Source: Alphaproteobacteria bacterium (lineage in GTDB: Bacteria; Pseudomonadota; Alphaproteobacteria; UBA9655). From it: a DNA stretch of 58,823 nucleotides. The notes under the pieces are model-generated. The model searched no databases. It was not told where the DNA came from and saw nothing but the letters and a program-made list of their open reading frames with translations. The stretch lies in contig DAIDHR010000008.1 in the NCBI GenBank assembly GCA_027459605.1, positions 1 to 58,823 of the forward strand. The letters run 5' to 3'. The translations under genes and the position numbers were made by a program. The stretch's first letter is position 1. Every line of letters starts with the position of its first letter. Shown piece by piece: positions 52,539 to 58,823 of this stretch.

Positions 52539-54317
52539 ATGCAATACAAGTCAATTCTTTTTCCTTTTTTGACGAATTCCAAGAAAGCCTTATCTGCTTC
52601 AACAACACTTGCCTTAACCTTACTTTGCCTCACAGAACATAATGGTTGGGCCGATAGTACAGAATTCCCCGAGGAGTTAGTTATGCCTATAGAAGAAGAC
52701 TCTTCTTCAGAAAATCAAAAGGAAAATACTCCCTCTACCAGGGCAAAAGCTGAAAAGTTTAAAAAAATGCTCCAAGGTCTGGAAGATGCACCCTCTTCCC
52801 CGGAAACTCAAAAAGCACTTCCAAAGCCTGTTGTTGGAGCCCCCCTTTCTCCAGCTGCTCTCGCAACAAACAAAGCTCCACTTGCCATAGCAAGGCCAGA
52901 TCTTACCTCAGAAAACCCCCAACCCCAAATGAAAATTGAGGAACTGGGTATAGTAGCCCGACGTTCCCCAGAAAAAAACGATACCAGTCTTCCCGATGAA
53001 AATGATGTATCCGAGGAAGAGCTTTATCTAGGAGACGAAGGTCCAACTCCTGTTTCAGCTGAAAAATCTTCTTTACCTAGTGAATCTCAACCTCTAGAAG
53101 AGAGGACGGCTAGGGTGAGAACATTGCAAGCCGCTTCTCTTCCCAACGACCCTGTCCCCAATGAGGAAGGTATTCCAGAAACAGCGTTAGAAGAAGGCAT
53201 TAGAACTCCCTCTAGAGCTTCCTCAGAAGCTTCTGTGATGTCTTCTCCACCTGGTGAAGCTCAACAGTCTACGGAAAACGGACGTCATCGAGTGGAAAAA
53301 CGGCTTGCAGAAGCTGTTCAAACAGGCCAAATTTCCGCTATGTCTAAAGAAACGGCTCCCGCCGATCTCCGAGCGCCTGCATCAGCACCTGAAATTAGAG
53401 ACGGAAGAGCTTCTTTATCTGACCCTAAATCGCCTGCCCCACTGCCTGAGACCCCCCATCCTATCCATGAGACCGTCCCTCAAGAAGAAATCGATCCTAT
53501 CATTCTTACAGCACCTTCTGGAAATTCTGCCGCTTCGGGGGCTCCTTCTCTTCAAGAGATCGATCCTTCTGAAAAACCTGCCCTTCTTACTAAACCTTAT
53601 GTTAGAGATGCTGCTGGGTCTCAAACTGAAAGTGCTCTAGACCCAACCTCAGAATCAACATCACCCGCTTCTAATGTTCGTCAACCTTCCGGTAAGCCTG
53701 TAACTCAAAAGAAAGCCATCGACACACTTTCTAGCGAATTACAAAACTCACCTGAAGATCAGCGTCTACTTGATGTACCGGCAGATGTTGCAGAAGGGCG
53801 CGTGAACAGGACTGAGTCTTCAGTAAAAAAACCAGTCTCACTTGTGCCTCAAACCCTTATTTCAAAGGGTCAACCAATCCCTCTCCAAAAAGAGGATTCT
53901 TTACCTGTGAGAGATAAACCCCTTCCAAAAGTAACGGTAGAGCCTCACCCGGAAATCAAACCGCTTTCAGAGGATATTTCTTCTTCATCGACTCCCGTAG
54001 CTTTTTCCGGTGAGGTTCTTTCTTATTCCTCAGCCTCTAAGGACAGGGCGCCTATAGCCATTCTGGATGCGAACCAAGCTCCCTCTACTCAACAGTGGGT
54101 TCTTTATTCTTCAGTTAAGCGCGGAATGAAGAGCCCGTCAGATCACGTCGATATTGTGTCATTGGGAGAGGGAACAGATTCCACTGAGCGGGGAGAAGCG
54201 GTGAAAGATCTTTTGATTCAAAATGGAATTGATGCGAATCAAATTCGAATTATGCAGGCTCAGGGTGAAGAAGGGCAAGCCGGCAAAGTCTATTTGTTTA
54301 TAGAGAGCGGACGGTAA
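52539..54317 (+). CDS. Large disordered envelope protein with degenerate OmpA-like end
   Basis: Codes for 592 residues. A signal-like start (ALSASTTLALTLLCLTEHNGWA) is followed by about 460 residues rich in Pro, Ser, Glu and Ala with no fold I recognise. The last 75 residues (WVLYSSVKRGMK, then HVDIVSLGEGTDSTERGEAV, KDLLIQNGIDANQIRIM and GKVYLFIES) follow the beta-alpha-beta layout of an OmpA C-terminal domain, but the usual peptidoglycan-binding Asp/Arg pair is not clear. It may be a long tether from envelope to cell wall. Codon use looks like its neighbours. Confidence 0.65.
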   Translation: MQYKSILFPFLTNSKKALSASTTLALTLLCLTEHNGWADSTEFPEELVMPIEEDSSSENQKENTPSTRAKAEKFKKMLQGLEDAPSSPETQKALPKPVVGAPLSPAALATNKAPLAIARPDLTSENPQPQMKIEELGIVARRSPEKNDTSLPDENDVSEEELYLGDEGPTPVSAEKSSLPSESQPLEERTARVRTLQAASLPNDPVPNEEGIPETALEEGIRTPSRASSEASVMSSPPGEAQQSTENGRHRVEKRLAEAVQTGQISAMSKETAPADLRAPASAPEIRDGRASLSDPKSPAPLPETPHPIHETVPQEEIDPIILTAPSGNSAASGAPSLQEIDPSEKPALLTKPYVRDAAGSQTESALDPTSESTSPASNVRQPSGKPVTQKKAIDTLSSELQNSPEDQRLLDVPADVAEGRVNRTESSVKKPVSLVPQTLISKGQPIPLQKEDSLPVRDKPLPKVTVEPHPEIKPLSEDISSSSTPVAFSGEVLSYSSASKDRAPIAILDANQAPSTQQWVLYSSVKRGMKSPSDHVDIVSLGEGTDSTERGEAVKDLLIQNGIDANQIRIMQAQGEEGQAGKVYLFIESGR

Positions 54318-54364
54318 ATACCCTTCTCGGGAAAAAACGCTTTGTCTGCGAGAGCCTGATCTCC

Positions 54365-55645
54365 TTACCCTTTCCGCTCTCGCAACTTCTTCCAATAGTC
54401 TAAACGCTTTTGGATCTCACGCTCGAATCCCCGCGCAACAGGTTCATAGAAAATCTTTCGCCCCATCTCATCCGGAAAATAATTTTGACCAGAGAACCCC
54501 TCGGGTGTCTCATGATCGTAAATATAGCCCTTTCCATATCCCTCTTTTTTCATAAGTGCTGTGGGAGCATTCAGAATATGTTTGGGCGGCATTAAAGAAC
54601 CAGATGTTCGAGCTTCTCTTAGGGCCTGAGGAAAAGCTCTGTAAAGAGAATTTGACTTGGGAGCAGTTGCTAGATAAACCAAAGTTTGAACGAGAGCAAG
54701 CTCTCCTTCGGGAGATCCTAGCCGTTCATAAGCCTCAACGCCAGCCAAAGCCTGAACCAAAGCTTGAGGATCAGCAAGTCCTATATCTTCTGCTGCAAAG
54801 CGAATCATTCGTCGCCCGATATAAAGTGGATCCTCTCCTCCCTCAAGCATCCGCGCAAACCAATAAAGGGCTGCATCAGGATCAGAGCCGCGAAGAGATT
54901 TATGCAAGGCGCTAATAAGATTATAATGGCCTTCCTGAGCCTTGTCATAAAGAGGTGCTCTTTTTATTAAAAGCTCGGTCAGCTCTTGAGGCCCAAAAGG
55001 CTCTGGAGGGGTATCTTCAGCTAGGACTTCTGCAAGATTTAAAAGGGCTCGACCATCCCCATCCGCTAATTCAATTAAAAGAGTCCTTGCTTCAGACGTT
55101 AGGGGAAGATTTTTTTGCAAGTACTCTTCAGCGCGTTTTAAAATTTGCTCTAAATCTTCTGCGGATAAGCGGTGAAGTGTAAAAACCTGACAGCGAGAAA
55201 GAAGTGCCCCATTCAACTCAAAGGAAGGATTTTCCGTTGTTGCCCCCACAAGAGTGATAATTCCTTTTTCCACATAAGGTAAAAAGCTATCCTGCTGGGA
55301 CCGGTTGAAGCGATGAATCTCATCGACAAAAAGGAGGGTAGATGTGCCTTTTTCGAACGTTGTTTTAGCTTCCTCAAAAATTTTTCGCAGATCAGCAACT
55401 CCAGAAAAAATGGCCGAGAGAGACACAAAAGGCATCCTAAAAGACTGGGCCAAAATATACGCAATCGTCGTTTTTCCTGTCCCCGGTGGTCCCCAAAAAA
55501 TAAGGGAGTATAATTGCCCCTTTTCGACCATACGGGTAAGGGGTTTTTGAGGCCCAATAAGGTGTTTCTGTCCAACAACTTCCTCAAGGGTTTGGGGACG
55601 AAGGCGCTCAGCAAATGGAATTGGTTTTTTTTGCATGTCTAACAT
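54365..55645 (-). CDS. rarA: Replication-associated recombination ATPase RarA (MgsA)
   Basis: Codes for 426 residues. An AAA+ clamp-loader-like protein acting at stalled replication forks. Seen are PFAERLRPQTLEEVVGQKHL, Walker A FWGPPGTGKTTIAYILA, Walker B LLFVDEIHRFNRSQQDSFLP, and GATTENPSFELNGALLSRCQVF. The C-terminal tetramerisation region includes GEGGEDPLYIGRRMIRFAAE-like sequence (LEGGEDPLYIGRRMI). An internal ATG three codons in is an alternative start. Confidence 0.96.
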   Translation of the reverse strand: MLDMQKKPIPFAERLRPQTLEEVVGQKHLIGPQKPLTRMVEKGQLYSLIFWGPPGTGKTTIAYILAQSFRMPFVSLSAIFSGVADLRKIFEEAKTTFEKGTSTLLFVDEIHRFNRSQQDSFLPYVEKGIITLVGATTENPSFELNGALLSRCQVFTLHRLSAEDLEQILKRAEEYLQKNLPLTSEARTLLIELADGDGRALLNLAEVLAEDTPPEPFGPQELTELLIKRAPLYDKAQEGHYNLISALHKSLRGSDPDAALYWFARMLEGGEDPLYIGRRMIRFAAEDIGLADPQALVQALAGVEAYERLGSPEGELALVQTLVYLATAPKSNSLYRAFPQALREARTSGSLMPPKHILNAPTALMKKEGYGKGYIYDHETPEGFSGQNYFPDEMGRKIFYEPVARGFEREIQKRLDYWKKLRERKG

Positions 55646-55725
55646 AATCCTAACTTAACCTAAAAACATACCTGAATCACCACATATCAATGATGGGAAA
55701 AAGAGTCCAAAAGGATTATCTCCCC

Positions 55726-57144
55726 CTATCCTTTCACTTGAAGGGTTAGAATTTGCTTCCCTCGACGGATCACTAAAGCCCAGAAATTTGGAGAGCTTTC
55801 TAATAGATTTACAGCCTGTTCTTTTGTCGTAACCTTTTTATTATTAATCGATTCTAAAATATCTCCCGGCTGAAGGCCAAGTTTTGCCGTTGGACCTGTT
55901 GTAACCACATCCGTAATAACTACCCCTTTTTCCCAAGGGTTGATTCCAAAATCAAAAGCCACAGCGGGTGTAATTTCGCGAATTTTAGCTCCTTGAAGAG
56001 GGTTTCTCCCTTTAATGGTAAGAGCGTCAGATTTTTGAGAATTTACAGGGGTCGTTAAGGTAATAGAAATTGTTTTCTCTCCTCCTTTGGTAAGAATTAA
56101 GAGATTGACTTTTTTCCCAATAGGAGATGTTCCCACAAGATAATCAAGGGCCGCATCATCTTCAATTTCCTTACCGCCCATCTTCAGAATTAGGTCACCT
56201 GTTTTTATGCCTGCTTTATCCGCAGGGCTTCCAGGATAAACTTGTTTCACAAGCGCACCATACGGATGATCAAGCCCCAAAGTTTGAGCATCTTCAGGTG
56301 AAATGGATTGAACTCCCAGCCCTAACCAAGGGCGTAAAATTTTTCCTCCATGGTTTACACTGTCAATGACGGGAATAGCTAGATTTATGGGAACAGCAAA
56401 TCCAATTCCCATCGACCCCCCACTCTTTGAATAGATGGCTGTATTTATCCCAACTAACCGCCCATCAGTTGTTACAAGGGCTCCTCCAGAATTTCCAGGA
56501 TTGATAGCAGCATCTGTTTGTATAAATGTACGAAAATCATTAATTCCTTCCTGGCTTCGAGCCAAAGCGGATACAATCCCTGAAGTCACTGTTTGCCCAA
56601 CCCCAAAAGGATTCCCAATCGCGAGCACAACATCACCCACTTCAAGATTATCCTGAGAACTCACAGGCAAATAAGGAAATTCATCATGGTCTTCAATCTT
56701 AAGAAGAGCAAGATCGGTTCTTTTATCAACTGTCACGAGTTTGGCGTTATATTCTCGCTTATTTGAAAGAGAGACCTTTACTACATCCGCATTTTCAATC
56801 ACATGATAGTTGGTTAAGATAAGGCCTTCTTTACTGACAAGTACGCCCGAGCCTAAAGAATCCTCCGTATCCCCATGATTTTCTTGAAGGTGTTCAAAAA
56901 GTTGCTTAAAGAAGGGATCGGCCATATAAGGAGATACAAGCGTCTTAGTCTCCTCATGATGAAAGGCATAAATATTCACAACAGCTGGCGCTACTTTTTT
57001 GACAACCGGTGCATAGGTTTCGATTTTTGCGACTCGAATAGGAGCAATCTCTTGCGGCTCTTCTTTAGTAACAGCCTCTTCCTGACAAGACGTCAGGAGG
57101 AGACAGGCAGAGAAAGAAAAAAGAATTAATGTTAAAAACTTCAT
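55726..57144 (-). CDS. HtrA/DegP-family serine protease, lipoprotein form
   Basis: Codes for 472 residues. It has a trypsin-like domain with the His in LTNYHVIENAD, Asp in RTDLALLKI and Ser in INPGNSGGALV, followed by two PDZ domains (GLGVQSISPEDAQTLGLDHP onward, and GVVITDVVTTGPTAKLGLQP). It handles misfolded envelope proteins. Unlike most DegP proteins, the signal ends in a lipobox LLLTSC, so it should be lipid-anchored. A candidate CtrA-type promoter lies about 150 bp upstream. Confidence 0.93.
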   Translation of the reverse strand: MKFLTLILFSFSACLLLTSCQEEAVTKEEPQEIAPIRVAKIETYAPVVKKVAPAVVNIYAFHHEETKTLVSPYMADPFFKQLFEHLQENHGDTEDSLGSGVLVSKEGLILTNYHVIENADVVKVSLSNKREYNAKLVTVDKRTDLALLKIEDHDEFPYLPVSSQDNLEVGDVVLAIGNPFGVGQTVTSGIVSALARSQEGINDFRTFIQTDAAINPGNSGGALVTTDGRLVGINTAIYSKSGGSMGIGFAVPINLAIPVIDSVNHGGKILRPWLGLGVQSISPEDAQTLGLDHPYGALVKQVYPGSPADKAGIKTGDLILKMGGKEIEDDAALDYLVGTSPIGKKVNLLILTKGGEKTISITLTTPVNSQKSDALTIKGRNPLQGAKIREITPAVAFDFGINPWEKGVVITDVVTTGPTAKLGLQPGDILESINNKKVTTKEQAVNLLESSPNFWALVIRRGKQILTLQVKG

Positions 57145-57293
57145 GAATAGCCTTCTGTTTATGATAGAATATGATAATTATATATAATACCATTTTTAAT
57201 TTTTAAAAAAACAAGAAAGAGAGCCCCCTAATACTTGATTTGCAATTTAACAAATTTGTTCACCAGGTTAAAAAATCCTAGTGAATACGAGGG

Positions 57294-57328
57294 ATTATAC
57301 TATCACCAAAAAATTAATTTTAAGTTAA
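57294..57328 (-). promoter_or_regulatory. Candidate CtrA-type promoter upstream of htrA
   Basis: On the minus strand TTAACTTAAAATTAA (57328-57314) is followed after 14 bp by a perfect TATAAT (57299-57294). The htrA ATG is about 150 bp downstream. Spacing matches the tad and 1081 sites within one base. Confidence 0.4.
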
Positions 57329-57361
57329 AGAGTACACAAGATTTTGCGACCCACCACATAC

Positions 57362-57682
57362 TTACATCGCGTTATGGATGTTGGGAACTTCGGCTTCTAA
57401 CCACTTTAAAAAGGTATGATTAATCGAATGAACATCAATTTCAGCAATATAATTTGTATAGTTTATATGCTCCGAAATAACCTTTTCTATGGCCTCCCTC
57501 AGGCCATCTTTTGTTTTTATAATTAAGACAACTTCGCTTTCATCTTTGATTTCTCCATGCAACCGATAAGCACATGTTATAGGAAACCAATTGGTACATA
57601 CGGCAAGCCTTTTTTCGAGGAGGTCATAACTAATGGCCTTAGCCTCTTTTTGGGTATTCAGCGTGATGTAGTACATTTTCAT
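57362..57682 (-). CDS. cutA: CutA1-like divalent-cation tolerance protein
   Basis: Codes for 106 residues, the usual CutA length. Markers are the early strand YYITLNTQKEAKAISYDLLE, KRLAVCTNWFPITCAYRLHGEIKDESEVVLIIKT, and the end VHSINHTFLKWLEAEV. CutA forms stable trimers; its link to copper tolerance is weak and its true role is unknown. The frame opens 20 codons earlier, but the MKMYY start gives the family N-terminus. Confidence 0.9.
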   Translation of the reverse strand: MKMYYITLNTQKEAKAISYDLLEKRLAVCTNWFPITCAYRLHGEIKDESEVVLIIKTKDGLREAIEKVISEHINYTNYIAEIDVHSINHTFLKWLEAEVPNIHNAM

Positions 57683-57809
57683 AAAAAGATCTTTCCAAAC
57701 CCGAATTTTAAATAAGCTATCACTTTTTTCATTGAAATACAATATATTAACGTCATAACGAGGCGCTGTAGGCCCCGCGGCAATCCAGAAAATTTTGGAG
57801 TTTCGGTCG

Positions 57810-57824
57810 TTAATAAAACATTAA
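57810..57824 (+). promoter_or_regulatory. CtrA-box-like site
   Basis: TTAATAAAACATTAA, a perfect TTAA-N7-TTAA, lies 32 bp before the ATG of the 23-codon ORF. No good -10 sits at the 14-bp position (TCTACA), so support is weaker than at the other sites. Confidence 0.25.
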
Positions 57825-57855
57825 GTCAAATATGCCATTCTACAAAGGAGGAGAA

Positions 57856-57927
57856 ATGGAATCTCGACAAGATGAAGACGGGCCTTCTCCCTGGATGAAA
57901 AATAACGCTAATAAAAGAGGAGTCTAG
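57856..57927 (+). CDS. 23-residue small ORF before a secreted peptide gene
   Basis: MESRQDEDGPSPWMKNNANK followed by RGV and TAG. It has a very strong ribosome site, AAAGGAGGAG, ending 3 bp before the ATG. The stop is one base before the ATG of the 72-residue secreted protein. The peptide is hydrophilic and has no signal. It may be a leader peptide that couples translation, or a small protein in its own right. Confidence 0.45.
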   Translation: MESRQDEDGPSPWMKNNANKRGV

Positions 57928-57928
57928 A

Positions 57929-58147
57929 ATGAATAAAAAATTCCTCCAGTCATTCCTGATTGCAGTTATGGCTATGGAATTTAATGCGACCGGAGCGATA
58001 GGTCCAGAATTCCAATGTGTAGACCTCGATATTGCGCCTGAAAATGGAGAAGGATGGTGCAAAACAAAATTTGGGGATGCATGGTCCTTCTCAAAGAGTG
58101 TCGATTCATGTCCTTCTGGCTACGAATGCACAAAATCAAGTCCATAA
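57929..58147 (+). CDS. Small secreted four-Cys protein, unknown function
   Basis: Codes for 72 residues. A short signal peptide (KKFLQSFLIAVMAMEFNATGA) precedes a mature chain of about 48 residues with four cysteines (QCVD, WCKT, SCPS, ECTK), likely two disulphides. AGAGGAG lies 6 bp ahead of the ATG. It resembles in style, but not in sequence, the other Cys-bearing exported orphans at 528-1910. No family is recognised. Confidence 0.6.
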   Translation: MNKKFLQSFLIAVMAMEFNATGAIGPEFQCVDLDIAPENGEGWCKTKFGDAWSFSKSVDSCPSGYECTKSSP

Positions 58148-58823
58148 AGATTCATTTGTCGGCCTTCCTTTTATTTTTTTAGAATGGCTGCTTACCCAAT
58201 TTTAAGCACTTATTCATATTTAGATGCGTTACCGTGGCAAAAAGCTTGCAAATGCATTAAAAATTTGTTAAGATGTAATTATTAAGCCAAATATAATTAT
58301 TGATACCCCATAAGACCGTAAGTATGTGTTTATGGTGTATTTTTTGCTCATTGACAAGTGAAGAAGAGAAGGGATACGCGGGGAGCGGGTTGCGGAAGCG
58401 AGACGTTTTTTGTGGATTGGAGATTTTTTTTGAGGTTAAGTCCTTGAAGAGGAATATCAAAGATCTAACGCGTATCAAGCAAAGTAATCAGAGGTAGGAA
58501 GCTTTGAAGGTCTGCGAGGGCTTATGAGCTGAGGAACCTCTGACATGCAAGCGTTTTTAAGAAATGACTCGTTAATGAATATCCCTGCGTGAGTGGGGAG
58601 TTTAAGAGTAATCGACATCTTTGACCCTGTTTTTGGACGTGAGGTTAAAGATAAAGGATACAACTCTGACATTGAGGGCAAAAGCCAATTAGTCAATCAG
58701 TTTGAGGTGCGGTATGAGAGGAGAGTTTGAGTCTCGCTTTTGCGGGGCGAAGACATTTCTGACTACTGAACACGGATTACGGATTACTGACTCCTGACTA
58801 CTGGCAGTGCCTTGAGATGAACA
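58148..58823. other. Noncoding right end, resembles rRNA leader or spacer
   Basis: No convincing gene in about 675 bp. It contains a boxA-like antitermination site at 58345 followed by GAAGGGATACGCGG-type sequence like that found in alphaproteobacterial rrn leaders and 16S-23S spacers, and short direct repeats of CTGACTACTG and CGGATTA near 58758-58802. No 16S, 23S or tRNA sequence is recognisable inside the window. Confidence 0.4.
58345..58357 (+). promoter_or_regulatory. boxA-like rRNA antitermination site
   Basis: TGCTCATTGACAA matches the rRNA boxA TGCTCTTTAACAA at 11 of 13 bases. It is followed by a purine-rich GAAGAAGAGAAGGGATACGC stretch, as in alphaproteobacterial rrn leaders and spacers. 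It points rightwards out of the window. Confidence 0.5.

Noticed and set aside
58475-58696. Minus-strand frame with THAGIFINESFLKNACMS, resembling the start of a HigA antitoxin
   Set aside because: The match is one short helix, the following helix-turn-helix is absent, and the region looks like an rRNA leader or spacer. No HigB is found beside it.
1-58823. CRISPR array, tRNA gene, riboswitch or prophage
   Set aside because: No regularly spaced repeats, tRNA-like cloverleaf, known riboswitch core or phage structural genes were seen by eye. Short or diverged cases could be missed without a covariance search.

Overview
The window is visibly AT-rich and densely coded. It comes from a Gram-negative alphaproteobacterium. 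The evidence is an almost complete division and cell wall cluster in the alphaproteobacterial order (mraZ to ftsZ, then lpxC and bamD), the lgt-midA-pgeF trio, cytochrome oxidase subunit III next to SURF1 and an M16 processing-type peptidase, and a Caulobacter-type tad/cpa pilus locus. Palindromic repeats, decayed insertion sequences, a toxin-antitoxin remnant and many small secreted orphan proteins suggest a host-associated lineage, perhaps Holosporales-like. That placement is inference, because no rRNA or other marker was compared.

Layout. 1-2,800 is an accessory patch: a partly decayed duplication of a secreted-protein gene plus a SnoaL-like gene, two further small secreted proteins and a broken reading frame. 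2,864-4,258 is an ion-transporter-superfamily antiporter. 4,300-4,500 is the dcw control region, with two DnaA-box-like sites and a four-repeat, 10-bp-period array matching MraZ operators. 4,562-22,357 is the dcw operon mraZ-rsmH-ftsL-ftsI-murE-murF-mraY-murD-ftsW-murG-murC-murB-ddl-ftsQ-ftsA-ftsZ, mostly with overlapping or abutting ends. 22,379-25,260 is a small island splitting ftsZ from lpxC: a broken MNT nucleotidyltransferase, an internally deleted IS630 element, a secreted protein whose frame continues past one stop codon into a HicA-like domain, and an IS6-type remnant. lpxC and bamD follow.

27,700-39,350 is mixed housekeeping: a small lipoprotein, pgeF, midA, lgt, marC, a PqiC-like lipoprotein, a Tat-exported MepK-like endopeptidase, a class II aldolase, phhB, rpe, a YejA-like binding protein, coxC, SURF1 and an M16 peptidase. 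39,684-51,050 is the tad locus: tadG/tadE/tadE-like pseudopilin genes on the plus strand, converging with tadD-cpaA-cpaB-cpaC-cpaD-cpaE-cpaF-tadB-tadC on the minus strand. No Flp pilin gene is visible. An MFS transporter, a 592-residue disordered envelope protein, rarA, a lipoprotein HtrA protease and cutA follow. The right end holds two very short genes and a plus-strand boxA-like rRNA antitermination site, so an rRNA operon may start just beyond the window.

The most interesting observations are: (1) the secreted protein/HicA-like frame split by a single TAA; (2) a roughly 127-bp palindromic element present twice, one copy read in frame through the N-terminus of the pilus secretin CpaC; (3) TTAA-N7-TTAA (CtrA-type) sites 14-15 bp upstream of -10-like hexamers at the tad operon, htrA and an accessory gene; (4) the MraZ operator array; (5) a complete pilus machine without its major pilin.
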